Shown here: one piece after another, positions 1-8,245 of the stretch | How the letters are laid out: each line of letters opens with the position of its first letter | How positions within the stretch are numbered: the stretch's first letter is position 1 | Assembly: GCA_028866785.1 (NCBI GenBank) | Contig: JAGWHN010000022.1 | Coordinates: forward strand, 1 to 13,342 | Length of the DNA: 13,342 bases | Source of the DNA: Microcaldota archaeon | GTDB taxonomy: Archaea; Micrarchaeota; Micrarchaeia; Micrarchaeales; CABMGC01 | Direction: 5' to 3' | Translations under genes and position numbers: made by a program | Notes under the pieces: model-generated | Database searches by the model: none | Seen by the model: the letters and a program-made list of their open reading frames with translations, nothing else | Told to the model about the DNA's origin: nothing

Positions 1-473
1 GGACAGTCGGTAACCTTCTCCTCAATCGCCAGCGGAGGAACGGGACCTTACACCTACAACTTCATCGTGTTCAACTCGGTCACGAACACGATCATCGCAA
101 ACCAAATCGGTTCGTCTAACTCATTTGCATTCACCTCAAACGCAAACCTTGCGGGCAACACGCTAAAGTCCAACGTGATAGTCACCGACTCCGCAACGAC
201 TCCGACATCCGCGAACTCGATAGATTCAGGACTTGTCACAGTCACCTCAGGACTATCGGTAACGATTGCGCCGTCAACGGCGACGAACCTTGACGCAGGT
301 CAGTCACTCACATTCACCGCATCCGCAATCGGCGGAACCTCCCCGTACACATACAACTTCATCGTGTTCAACAGCATAACCCACACGATCATCGCAAACC
401 AGCTTGGATCATCCAACTCATTTGCGTTCACATCGAACACGAACCTGGTGGGCAACACACTAAAGTCAAACGT
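1..473 (+). repeat. 473-bp perfect direct repeat, copy 1 (copy 2 at 892-1364)
   Basis: Base-by-base comparison shows 1-473 identical to 892-1364, an offset of 891 bp or exactly three units. Identity stops at 474, where ACGT is followed by TATTGTA in copy 1 and by GATCGTC in copy 2. The left boundary cannot be set because copy 1 begins at the window edge. Perfect identity including third codon positions indicates recent duplication or gene conversion. Confidence 0.95.
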
Positions 474-3400
474 TATTGTAACTGATAGCGCAACCATACC
501 ATCAACCACTAACTCCATTGATTCGGGATTAGTGACTGTTAACTCCGCAGTCTCTGCGACAATTGCACCTTCAAGTGCGACCCTGCTTGACGCGGGACAG
601 TCGGTAACCTTCTCCTCAATCGCCAGCGGAGGAACGGGACCTTACACCTACAACTTCATCGTGTTCAACTCGATAACCAACACGATAGTCGCAAGCCAAC
701 TCGGTTCATCTTCATCATTCATCTTTGCATCAAACGGCAACCTTGCGGGCAACACACTAAAGTCAAACGTGGTTGTCACCGACTCCGCAACTGTACCAAC
801 CAGCGCAAACTCAATCAACTCCGGTCTAGTGACAGTCAATTCGGCGCTCAGCGCCACGATTGCGCCTTCGACTGCGACCAACCTCAATGCAGGACAGTCG
901 GTAACCTTCTCCTCAATCGCCAGCGGAGGAACGGGACCTTACACCTACAACTTCATCGTGTTCAACTCGGTCACGAACACGATCATCGCAAACCAAATCG
1001 GTTCGTCTAACTCATTTGCATTCACCTCAAACGCAAACCTTGCGGGCAACACGCTAAAGTCCAACGTGATAGTCACCGACTCCGCAACGACTCCGACATC
1101 CGCGAACTCGATAGATTCAGGACTTGTCACAGTCACCTCAGGACTATCGGTAACGATTGCGCCGTCAACGGCGACGAACCTTGACGCAGGTCAGTCACTC
1201 ACATTCACCGCATCCGCAATCGGCGGAACCTCCCCGTACACATACAACTTCATCGTGTTCAACAGCATAACCCACACGATCATCGCAAACCAGCTTGGAT
1301 CATCCAACTCATTTGCGTTCACATCGAACACGAACCTGGTGGGCAACACACTAAAGTCAAACGTGATCGTCGTGGACAGCGCCACTGTTCCAAATACCGC
1401 CAACTCAGTTGACTCAGGTCTTGTAACCGTTAACTCTGTACCGACACTTTCAATCTCTGCTTCAAATACGCTGCTTGATTCTGGTCAGTCTGTGACTTGG
1501 ACAATAACCGCCAATGGCGGAACGGGCGCTCACTTTGACACTCAGTTACTCAACCAGACTGGCTCTAGCTCACAGGTCCAAAGCAATGTGCTCATACTTA
1601 CCCTTGGCGGGTCAAACACAATCAGCTTTGTCACAAAATCTCCCGTCCAGGGCAATACCTTTAGCTATAATGCATTATCCACAGACCTAGGAACTACAGT
1701 GCCTTATGCCTTCAACTCGATTACAAGCTCGATAACTGTCAATTCAGTTCCATCTGTTTCATCGTTTACTCAGTCCAACTCCGCACTAGCAGTAAATGAT
1801 TTTGATACCTACACGCTCACTCTTGCAGCCTCAAGCGGAACCGGTCCGTTCACGGTCAATTTCGTCTACACCAACAACGGCGTCGTTGCAAACACGGTTA
1901 GCGGCGTTGCGATAGGGGGCAGTGCATCAAACACGATCCAGTTCACAACAGGCGGAACCTACACGATCAACGCAATAGTGACTGATGCCGGAACTACGAC
2001 CAGCTATCTATTCAATTCGGTAACGTTAACATCGACCGTGGGCAACCAGCTTTCGATAGCCGCGCCAACACCGTCCTCGCAAAGCGTCACGCAGGGCGGA
2101 ACCGCAACAATAACTGCAACTGCCCCGACAACGGGAACCTCGCCTTACACATATCAGTGGCTCGAGGAGGCACCTGGAGCAGGCTCATACACGAACTCGG
2201 CTGACTGCGCATCGCCAACTACGCTTACCTGCTCGTTTGCAACCACGACCTCCACGACCACTGGCACCTACTCATTTGAGATAAAGGTGACAGACTCCGC
2301 ATCGACGCCTGCGACCGCAACATCCGGCGCGGTAACCGTTACCGTCAACACTGCGGGCGCAGCCCTTAGCGTGACCGGAAATGTGATAAATGCAACAATC
2401 TACGCGGGGCAGCAAATCGCGCTGAACTCAACAGCGTCCGGAGGGACGGCGCCTTACACCTACCAGTGGTTCAATCTGACAAGCAACACGCCCGTGGCGA
2501 TGAACGGGGTGGGCTCCAATTCGATCGGATTCACCTTTAACTCCTTCCCTGGCAGCGTAGGGAACTTCATCTACTTCGTCAAGGTGTTTGACAGCGCCTC
2601 CGCAAATGCGATATCTAGCAACGTGCTTGTCACGGTGAATGCGCTGCCTATCCAGACCAACTCGTTTAGCATAACAAGCTCCACGAACACGGTGGTCAAC
2701 TTCGCAAACGCAAATTCAGTGTTTACGGTCACAACAAACTCCCCGTCATCCAGCGGAAATGTGATCGTGCAGAATGTGACCACAGTGACCTACACGGCTC
2801 CTACCCCTCCAGCACAGTCAACCTATGGAAAACTTGCAGTTCTAAATATAAGCTTCAACAAGACGGCAGGAACCTCGCTTACGATAGCAACCGTGATGGC
2901 CTATCCGTGCAACTTGGCTGCCGCAAACATAACCGTCCAGGAGTTCAACAACAGCGCATGGAGCACAATTCCATTCACCGTCAACTCAACAGCCTGCACG
3001 GTTAACTACACGATCTACAAGGACCCGATAATAGGTCTCTTCTTCCAGAAGTCGACCCAGACAACCACCACAACAACCACCACCATTCCGGCGGGCTCTG
3101 GCGCGGCTCCCGCTGCTGGCGGAGGCGGCGGAGTCGCACCAACCGCGCAGATAACTTCGATCCCGTCGCTTCAGTTCATAACCGCGCCTCTCTACAGCTC
3201 CGTGGGACTGGGAACCTCCGCGCTCTTGGTGCTCGGCCTGCAGAACACGGGCATACAGGGCGAGACGGTGCACCTTAGCATACCTGAGAGCTTCCAGAGC
3301 ATGCTCCAGCTCTCGACCAGCTCGCTCTACATACTTCCAAACCAGCAGGTGAGCATACAGCTGACGCTAAAGCCTAACGCCACGCTCGCATCGGGAGTCT

Positions 3401-4413
3401 ACATACTGCCGCTCAACGTGAGCCTAAACAACGGCGGGCCTATAGTGAACCAGACCGAGTACCTCGCATTCAACCTATACTCCTCGGCAAACTCCAGCGC
3501 ACAGCTGATCAGCCAGATCCAGCTCCAAAACAACACCGATGCGGCGCAGGGAACAATACAGGTGAGCAACCCGACGCCAAACCTGCTCACAAACCTCACG
3601 CTCCAGACCCTAATACCAAAGGCGCTTGTGGGGAATGTCTCCGAAATCCACACGACCGGACTGCTTGCAAGCATCTCTGACATACCTGGATACTACATGG
3701 TCGTCTGGCAGATACCTCAGATCTCGCCTCTCACATCGGTCTATGGGTACTACACGATATACCAGCCGCAAAGCCAGAGGCTGCTGCAGTCGATAAGGAA
3801 TGTGCTCGCCCAGCCTGCATCCTCCCTGCCTGCAGGAGTGCTCAAGGTCGTGAACATTGCCTTCCCGACATTCTACGTCAACTCGACAGGGCAGATCAGC
3901 CTCTTTGCTGTCTACACCGGAGTCACCCCTGAGCCGATCTCGTTCATACTCACAGGGCCTCCTGGAATACTCATCGATAACCCGTCCGCCTCGATTAACA
4001 GCACCTACAACAAGCTGCTAAACCCTACCTTCAACGTAAGGCCTATCGGCAGCGCAGGAAAGTACCTGCTCACGCTCTTTGTCAGCACCGACGGGTTCAA
4101 CGCAACCTACTCGCTGCCGCTAACGGTGCTCCCAATCTCGCAGTCCCCGTCCGCGCAGCTCAGCTCCTCAATCGCCTCCATGATACTTGCGGTGCAAAGC
4201 TACATTGCGCACACTGTGCTTGTGCTTGGGGCCGTAGCTGCAATCGCGCTGATAGTGGTGATCTACCTGCTAAGCAAGTACGTGAGGCTTCCAATCCTAA
4301 GGAGAAACAACTCTGACCAGCTTGAGAGGCTGCGCGAGCAGATAAAGGGCGGCGCAAGGCAAGAAGAGCCAAAGGGCGAAAAGGGTAAGAAGCCGCAGAG
4401 GAAAAGAAAGTAG
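1..4413 (+). CDS. Giant Ig/PKD-like repeat surface protein, C-terminally membrane-anchored (5' end outside window)
   Basis: The reading frame is open from base 1, so the true start and any signal peptide lie upstream. The visible 1470 residues begin with about five near-identical 99-residue beta-rich units (residues 1-494), each carrying the core PYTYNFIVFNS and ending in SGLVTV. Diverged Ig/PKD-like domains follow (about 495-880; cores SPYTYQW, APYTYQW). A beta domain with an AWSTIPFTV segment (about 885-1015) resembles archaeal PGF-pre-PGF-type modules, though this is only a resemblance. Then come a Thr run and a Gly-rich linker (about 1018-1048), a beta-rich region of NEW3/CARDB style (about 1050-1395), one transmembrane helix (about 1403-1427) and a basic tail rich in Lys, Arg and Glu. 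N-x-S/T sequons are frequent. This architecture fits an S-layer-associated or adhesin-like protein displayed outside the cell and anchored by its C terminus. The substrate or partner cannot be told. A glycosyltransferase gene follows after 13 bases. Confidence 0.85.
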   Translation, partial: GQSVTFSSIASGGTGPYTYNFIVFNSVTNTIIANQIGSSNSFAFTSNANLAGNTLKSNVIVTDSATTPTSANSIDSGLVTVTSGLSVTIAPSTATNLDAGQSLTFTASAIGGTSPYTYNFIVFNSITHTIIANQLGSSNSFAFTSNTNLVGNTLKSNVIVTDSATIPSTTNSIDSGLVTVNSAVSATIAPSSATLLDAGQSVTFSSIASGGTGPYTYNFIVFNSITNTIVASQLGSSSSFIFASNGNLAGNTLKSNVVVTDSATVPTSANSINSGLVTVNSALSATIAPSTATNLNAGQSVTFSSIASGGTGPYTYNFIVFNSVTNTIIANQIGSSNSFAFTSNANLAGNTLKSNVIVTDSATTPTSANSIDSGLVTVTSGLSVTIAPSTATNLDAGQSLTFTASAIGGTSPYTYNFIVFNSITHTIIANQLGSSNSFAFTSNTNLVGNTLKSNVIVVDSATVPNTANSVDSGLVTVNSVPTLSISASNTLLDSGQSVTWTITANGGTGAHFDTQLLNQTGSSSQVQSNVLILTLGGSNTISFVTKSPVQGNTFSYNALSTDLGTTVPYAFNSITSSITVNSVPSVSSFTQSNSALAVNDFDTYTLTLAASSGTGPFTVNFVYTNNGVVANTVSGVAIGGSASNTIQFTTGGTYTINAIVTDAGTTTSYLFNSVTLTSTVGNQLSIAAPTPSSQSVTQGGTATITATAPTTGTSPYTYQWLEEAPGAGSYTNSADCASPTTLTCSFATTTSTTTGTYSFEIKVTDSASTPATATSGAVTVTVNTAGAALSVTGNVINATIYAGQQIALNSTASGGTAPYTYQWFNLTSNTPVAMNGVGSNSIGFTFNSFPGSVGNFIYFVKVFDSASANAISSNVLVTVNALPIQTNSFSITSSTNTVVNFANANSVFTVTTNSPSSSGNVIVQNVTTVTYTAPTPPAQSTYGKLAVLNISFNKTAGTSLTIATVMAYPCNLAAANITVQEFNNSAWSTIPFTVNSTACTVNYTIYKDPIIGLFFQKSTQTTTTTTTTIPAGSGAAPAAGGGGGVAPTAQITSIPSLQFITAPLYSSVGLGTSALLVLGLQNTGIQGETVHLSIPESFQSMLQLSTSSLYILPNQQVSIQLTLKPNATLASGVYILPLNVSLNNGGPIVNQTEYLAFNLYSSANSSAQLISQIQLQNNTDAAQGTIQVSNPTPNLLTNLTLQTLIPKALVGNVSEIHTTGLLASISDIPGYYMVVWQIPQISPLTSVYGYYTIYQPQSQRLLQSIRNVLAQPASSLPAGVLKVVNIAFPTFYVNSTGQISLFAVYTGVTPEPISFILTGPPGILIDNPSASINSTYNKLLNPTFNVRPIGSAGKYLLTLFVSTDGFNATYSLPLTVLPISQSPSAQLSSSIASMILAVQSYIAHTVLVLGAVAAIALIVVIYLLSKYVRLPILRRNNSDQLERLREQIKGGARQEEPKGEKGKKPQRKRK
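892..1364 (+). repeat. 473-bp perfect direct repeat, copy 2
   Basis: This is the second copy of the segment at 1-473. The first 78 bases (892-969) also occur exactly at 595-672, giving three identical copies of that stretch in the window. Confidence 0.95.
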
Positions 4414-4426
4414 TGGTTGATGCCTG

Positions 4427-5101
4427 ATGCCTAAGCCTTATGTCTCAGTTGTGATACCCACATGGAACGAGGAGGGAAACATCGGCAGGGTCATTCCCGC
4501 GATAAAGCGCGTTCTTTCGGGCTACTCATACGAGATTATAATTGTGGACAGGCACTCACGGGACAAGACGGCTGCAAAGGCAAAGAGCCTCGGCGCAATC
4601 GTGCTATACGATGACATCGGGAAGGGATCCGCGCTGCTGCTTGGCCTCTCACGGGCGAGGGGCGAGATACTGATCTCAATGGATGCGGACCTCTCAAACG
4701 AGCCAAAGGAGCTCAAGCTGCTCATCGCTGGGATAGAGACGGGGTACGACATCTGCATGGGCTCGCGCTTCATAATCGGCGGCGGCTCTGATGACATGCC
4801 TGCGCTTAGAAGGTTCGGGAACAAGGTGTTCATCTTGATGGTGAACCTTTTCTTCGGCTCGAACTACACCGACCTTTGCTACGGCTATCGGAGCTTTAGG
4901 AGGGGCGCGATGCAGAGGCTTGCGCTTAGCGAGAGGGGATTTGGCATAGAGACTGAGATCAACATCAAGGCGATAAAGAGGCGCCTTAGGGTGCTTGAGG
5001 TGCCGAGCATGGAGAAAAAGAGGGCGTCGGGAGTCGGAAAGCTAAACACCTTCAGGGACGGGTATGTGATCTTGCGCACGATTTTCAGGAACATAGGCTA
5101 G
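4427..5101 (+). CDS. GT2 glycosyltransferase, dolichol-phosphate hexosyltransferase type
   Basis: This is a 224-residue GT-A fold enzyme of family 2, expected to move a hexose from a nucleotide sugar to a polyprenyl (dolichol) phosphate on the cytoplasmic membrane face. Visible motifs are VVIPTWNEEGNIG (8-20), the nucleotide-binding pattern D41-x-x-S-x-D-x-T48, the metal-binding DAD (86-88) in ISMDADLSNEP, DLCYGYR (149-155), the acidic GFGIETE (171-177) and the late R-x-S-G-x-G-K-L-N segment (199-207). It lacks the C-terminal membrane helices of GtrB-like members and matches the short soluble DPM1/AglJ-like form. The ATG at 4427 is chosen because an earlier ATG at 4420 is stopped after three codons. 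With 13 bases to the preceding stop and no promoter between, it is probably cotranscribed with the surface-protein gene. The sugar and acceptor are unknown. Confidence 0.88.
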   Translation: MPKPYVSVVIPTWNEEGNIGRVIPAIKRVLSGYSYEIIIVDRHSRDKTAAKAKSLGAIVLYDDIGKGSALLLGLSRARGEILISMDADLSNEPKELKLLIAGIETGYDICMGSRFIIGGGSDDMPALRRFGNKVFILMVNLFFGSNYTDLCYGYRSFRRGAMQRLALSERGFGIETEINIKAIKRRLRVLEVPSMEKKRASGVGKLNTFRDGYVILRTIFRNIG

Positions 5102-5110
5102 AGTGGAAAC

Positions 5111-5119
5111 TTTATTAAG
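5111..5119 (+). promoter_or_regulatory. Probable archaeal TATA box for the small membrane-protein gene
   Basis: TTTATTAAG is preceded by GGAAAC, a purine/A-rich stretch in the place of a TFB-recognition element. The expected transcription start would be near 5138-5143, leaving a 10-15 base leader before ATG 5153. GTGAGG at 5145-5150 is a weak, very close ribosome-site candidate. Confidence 0.5.
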
Positions 5120-5152
5120 CCATTTATCGCATTATAATCGAAAAGTGAGGGC

Positions 5153-5647
5153 ATGTCGGAAGAAGATGATATTGGAAATGCGCTAAAGTCCTCCTCGAAG
5201 AAGAGGAGGGCGCCGAGCATAGCATGGCCGATACTCATCTGGATAATCCTCCTGCTGATCGCGCTCCTTCTCGACGGCTTTGCGACGATCAATGCGCCAT
5301 CGGGCCAGGTCGCCCTGAATGGCATTTTCCTTGCGATAGCAAACTTCATACTAAATCTTCCCGGAATAGTCATAATGCCAATCATCTTCGGCGCAGCAAT
5401 CGGGGGCATCGCCGGCCTTAAGGGCAGGACGATAAGGGACGGCGCGCAGCTTGGCGCGATCGACGGCCTTTATGCGAGCGTCATCTACATCGTTGCGATA
5501 GTGGTCATCTTCCTGATAATGCTCTATGCGCTTCCATCCCTTGCGCCAACGCTCAGCTACCTTGCAATATACTGGCTCATTTTGCCTGTGGCGCTTGCGA
5601 TAGTGGTATCGGTGATATTCGGCGCCCTTACCTCGCTTAGAAAATAG
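5153..5647 (+). CDS. Small four-helix membrane protein, function unknown
   Basis: The protein has 164 residues. An acidic then basic cytosolic-looking N terminus (1-22; SSSKKRR just before the membrane) is followed by hydrophobic segments at about 23-44, 56-88, 104-127 and 134-158. Between the second and third lies a Gly-rich stretch with regularly spaced glycines (GAAIGGIAGLKG, then DGAQLGAIDG, about 80-105). This pattern is seen in small archaeal membrane proteins of DUF5518-like type, but I cannot confirm membership. No catalytic motif is visible. It has its own likely TATA box 40 bases upstream. Its TAG lies two bases from the stop of the convergent GTPase gene, so the 3' ends of the two transcripts must meet or overlap. 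It is a real gene rather than a shadow because of its strong membrane-protein composition and promoter. Confidence 0.8.
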   Translation: MSEEDDIGNALKSSSKKRRAPSIAWPILIWIILLLIALLLDGFATINAPSGQVALNGIFLAIANFILNLPGIVIMPIIFGAAIGGIAGLKGRTIRDGAQLGAIDGLYASVIYIVAIVVIFLIMLYALPSLAPTLSYLAIYWLILPVALAIVVSVIFGALTSLRK

Positions 5648-5649
5648 GA

Positions 5650-6816
5650 TCACTTAACGGCGCTGACTATCTTCACGACATCCCCATCCTTTAGCGCATG
5701 CTCCCTTCCGATTCGCATTTTTCTTTTTGCGTCGACTGCGTACAGGAAGTTCTTTTCCAGGTCCGTGTGTATCATTCTGGCAAGATCCACCGCTGTGCTC
5801 CCATTCTCGAGCAACCTGGCATCCGGAAGAACGTGCCCAAAATGATCAGTGTACTTGTTTTCGTCCTCCACAGAATACACAACAATCAGGTTTAGCGTGC
5901 CAAAGACAATCTTGTCAAGAATTTCCTGGATCCCCGTTCCCCTCTTTGCAATGAATGATTTCATGAAGTTGAGCGCCTTTTTTTGCTCCTCGCTTACCTC
6001 CCCTGTTATATTGAAGCTTTTTGCTCCAGACGAATAGTCGATTATTTTTGCCTTCGCTGCCTTCTTTAATGCAAGTTCAATCGCCGCGGAGCACGACACC
6101 ACTTGCATTCCGCTTAATGCAGACTTTATTTTTTCTATCTGCTCTGCGGATGCGGCATCCTCCTTGTTTGCCGCCACGACAATCGGCTTGCTCACCTTGA
6201 CTAGCTCCCTTGAAAAATTCAGTATCTCCTCCTCCTTCCAGCTTATGCTTGAAGATGTGAGGCCTAGTTTGTTGATGGTGCCCTCGATTGCAGCCTCGCT
6301 TATCTTGAGCCCCGCAAGAATCTCATGGATCGCCTTTGCCCCGTCTTTTCTCTTTAGTATCCCCACGATGTGCCTCTTTATTATCCCCGCGACCCATTGC
6401 GAGAGCTCCTCTGAAATCATCCTGACCTCCTCAGCCGGATCCGATCCCTCCGCGCGGTTTCCCTCCAGGTCGGTTTTTCCGCTTGCATCTATCACCTGGA
6501 TTAGCACATCTGCGGCAATCGCATCGCTGAGAAACTGGTTCCCCATTCCCTTCCCAAGATGGGCCCCTGGAACGAGCCCCGCAACGTCAACAATCTCAAT
6601 CGGGATATACCTGATCCCATCAACGCAATTCGAGTTTCTGGGAGTGCATTTCACGCCAAGCTGCTTTTCGGGACACTCCCTTGCAACATATGCGACTCCC
6701 CTGTTTGGCTTTATGGTCGTGAACGGATAGTCCGCAATCTCCGCATTTGCCATCGTGAGGGCGGAGAACAGGGTGCTTTTTCCCTTGTTTGGCGCACCTA
6801 TTATTCCAATCAGCAT
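5650..6816 (-). CDS. ychF: YchF/OLA1-family (Obg-like) P-loop GTPase with C-terminal TGS domain
   Basis: From the ATG at 6816 the protein has 388 residues, the usual size for archaeal COG0012 members. Visible motifs are the P-loop GAPNKGKST (7-15), switch I YPFTTIKPNRG (30-40), switch II DVAGLVPGAHLGKGMGNQF (77-95), DASGKTDLEGN (110-120), NKED (217-220) and the SCSA loop (241-244). The TGS domain spans about 308-388. The family is a ribosome-associated nucleotide switch. The intact NKxD predicts GTP specificity, unlike bacterial YchF and OLA1, which have lost it and prefer ATP. A TTG at 6831 would add five residues (MISGL) and overlap the permease gene; the ATG is preferred because family members begin MLIG directly before the P-loop. 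It follows the permease stop by seven bases and is probably cotranscribed with it. Confidence 0.93.
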   Translation of the reverse strand: MLIGIIGAPNKGKSTLFSALTMANAEIADYPFTTIKPNRGVAYVARECPEKQLGVKCTPRNSNCVDGIRYIPIEIVDVAGLVPGAHLGKGMGNQFLSDAIAADVLIQVIDASGKTDLEGNRAEGSDPAEEVRMISEELSQWVAGIIKRHIVGILKRKDGAKAIHEILAGLKISEAAIEGTINKLGLTSSSISWKEEEILNFSRELVKVSKPIVVAANKEDAASAEQIEKIKSALSGMQVVSCSAAIELALKKAAKAKIIDYSSGAKSFNITGEVSEEQKKALNFMKSFIAKRGTGIQEILDKIVFGTLNLIVVYSVEDENKYTDHFGHVLPDARLLENGSTAVDLARMIHTDLEKNFLYAVDAKRKMRIGREHALKDGDVVKIVSAVK

Positions 6817-6823
6817 CAAACCA

Positions 6824-8170
6824 CTAATCAAAGAAGCGCACTTTTATGACCTGCTTGTTCTTGACCTCCCTCATCACGTAATAGACAAGCATCGTTGCGA
6901 GCATCACTATTATCCCGGTGCTTATGACCCCGTTAGGGAAGGCGTAGAAGAAAATGAGTATCGCGATTATCGAGAGGATCGGAAGGTATGGGTAGAGCGG
7001 CATCTGGAAGACATGCCTGAACTCCACCATGCTCTTTTCGCCGAGTATGTTCTTCTTCTCCTGGTAGTGGTTCCTGATCCTCCTGATCTTTATGAGCGCA
7101 AGCCCCGTCAAAAGGTAGCTGAATAGTATCCCGAAGTTGCTTATCGCCGCTATCACGTAGATATTGCCCGAGAAGAGGAAGAGTATTCCAAGAACTGCAG
7201 TTAGCAGTATTGAATTGACTGGCGCATCCTGTCTGTTCTTTGTGAGGAAGCCCTTTGGAAGAAGCCCATCGACCGACATCTGGTATAGCGTCCTTGAGCC
7301 GCCAACCATCATGGAGAGCGTTGCGGAGGTTGTGGCAACCAGCGCGCCTATGCTGATAAGCACGAAGAGCCACTGCGGCGCGCTTGCGGATTGCAGCGCA
7401 TACGTGAGCGGGTTTGCGACAAGCCCGAACTCATTCCCTGGGACAAGGGCGAGGAGGGAAACGGTGACCCCCACATACAAAATCATGCTCATTATCACTG
7501 AAATTATGATCGCCTTCGCCGCGGTCCTTCCGCCGCCCACAAGGTCCGGAGTAAGCGAGGCTATTGCCTGGAATCCCGCGTATGCAAAGAGCGCAATCAC
7601 GCTTGCCGCGAAGATCCCGTTGGTGCCGTTTGTCATGAATCCCGTTATCTGGTGCACGGTCCAGGTGCCATAGAGCGCGGCAAATCCTATGAACAGCGCA
7701 AGCACGAGCACCTTGAAGATGACCAGTATCAAATCCGTGTTCGCGGTGTTCTTTATGCCCCTGTAGTTGATGAATGTGAGCGCGAGTATGAGCAGTATCG
7801 AAAACGCATAGGTGTAGACCTGGCCTGTAACGTTAAGGGCGCTTGAGAGGTAGGAGCCGAATCCAAGAGCTATTGTGGCAACTGCCGCGGCATATCCAAG
7901 ATAAAGCAGGATTCCGCCGATGAAGCCCAGCTCGCTACCAAATGCGTGGTATGCAAACGAGTATGTCGCGCCCCTCTCCCTTGGCATCTCGCTTGAGAGC
8001 TCTCCCAGCTCGAGCGCGAGTATGATCGCGACAATCCCTGTTATCACAAATGCAATAAGAGCCCCGGACCCTGCGAGGTTGATCGTAGTGCCGCTGAGCA
8101 CGAATATTCCCGCCCCGATTATCGCGCCGAGCCCGATTGCGGTAGCTCCCGCAAGCCCAATTTTCGCCAT
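6824..8170 (-). CDS. APC-superfamily amino-acid permease
   Basis: This is a 448-residue polytopic membrane protein that should import an amino acid in symport with protons or sodium. The unwound first helix carries the family signature GAIIGAGIFVLSG (15-27), followed by the second helix (35-55) and the loop ELSSEMPRERGATYSFAYHA (57-76), the equivalent of the P-x-x-GG-x-Y loop of the family. Hydrophobic segments continue to near the C terminus and are consistent with 12 helices, ending in a short basic tail. The N terminus is very short, starting almost at helix 1. ATG 8170 has no ribosome site but lies about 27 bases from a TATA box, which fits leaderless translation. Substrate specificity cannot be read from the sequence. 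It is the first gene of a two-gene minus-strand unit with the GTPase. Confidence 0.93.
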   Translation of the reverse strand: MAKIGLAGATAIGLGAIIGAGIFVLSGTTINLAGSGALIAFVITGIVAIILALELGELSSEMPRERGATYSFAYHAFGSELGFIGGILLYLGYAAAVATIALGFGSYLSSALNVTGQVYTYAFSILLILALTFINYRGIKNTANTDLILVIFKVLVLALFIGFAALYGTWTVHQITGFMTNGTNGIFAASVIALFAYAGFQAIASLTPDLVGGGRTAAKAIIISVIMSMILYVGVTVSLLALVPGNEFGLVANPLTYALQSASAPQWLFVLISIGALVATTSATLSMMVGGSRTLYQMSVDGLLPKGFLTKNRQDAPVNSILLTAVLGILFLFSGNIYVIAAISNFGILFSYLLTGLALIKIRRIRNHYQEKKNILGEKSMVEFRHVFQMPLYPYLPILSIIAILIFFYAFPNGVISTGIIVMLATMLVYYVMREVKNKQVIKVRFFD

Positions 8171-8193
8171 GCGGATATGTGAGACTCAAAATC

Positions 8194-8201
8194 CTATAAA
8201 T
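8194..8201 (-). promoter_or_regulatory. TATA box of the permease-GTPase operon
   Basis: On the minus strand the sequence reads CGAAG-ATTTATAG. The box is centred about 27 bases before ATG 8170, so the predicted transcription start falls at or next to the start codon, giving a leaderless mRNA. Confidence 0.65.
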
Positions 8202-8236
8202 CTTCGTTTTTGGATTCCGTACAAAAGATGATTAAT

Positions 8237-8245
8237 CTTTAAATA
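8237..8245 (+). promoter_or_regulatory. TATA box of the 530-residue unknown gene
   Basis: CTTTAAATA is centred about 28 bases before ATG 8269, and no Shine-Dalgarno is seen. It is divergent from the permease TATA box about 40 bp away, and the two promoters share the 98-base gap 8171-8268. Confidence 0.7.

Larger units (their letters stand above)
1..1482 (+). repeat. Tandem array of five 297-bp (99-residue) coding units
   Basis: Units start at GGA/GGT-CAG (Gly-Gln) at 1, 298, 595, 892 and 1189; the last is 294 bp long. All are in frame, so gain or loss of units would not break the protein. Units 1 and 4 are identical. Units 2 and 5 are identical for their first 176 bases and then differ. Unit 3 shares its first 78 bases exactly with units 1 and 4 and is more diverged after that. 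From 1483 the same kind of domain continues, but DNA-level identity is lost. The array probably continues upstream of the window. Confidence 0.92.

Noticed and set aside
54..1403. Several open frames of 63-79 codons on the minus strand inside the repeat array
   Set aside because: They recur at the 297-bp period of the plus-strand gene and have no promoter or ribosome site; the skewed composition of the repeats simply lacks stops on the other strand.
1..1482. CRISPR array
   Set aside because: The repeats are 297 bp, contiguous and protein-coding in frame, with no spacers.
3055..3090. Short ACC/ACA repeat as a slippage-type phase switch
   Set aside because: The units are triplets within a Thr run, so changes would alter length without shifting frame; it is better explained as a linker.
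2986..3273. Minus-strand open frame of 95 codons across the Thr/Gly linker
   Set aside because: It is antisense to the low-complexity ACC/GGC-rich linker, with Arg/Gly-rich translation and no start signals; it is a shadow.
6817..6831. Upstream TTG start for the GTPase (adds five residues)
   Set aside because: It would overlap the permease gene. Family members begin almost directly before the P-loop, which fits the ATG at 6816.
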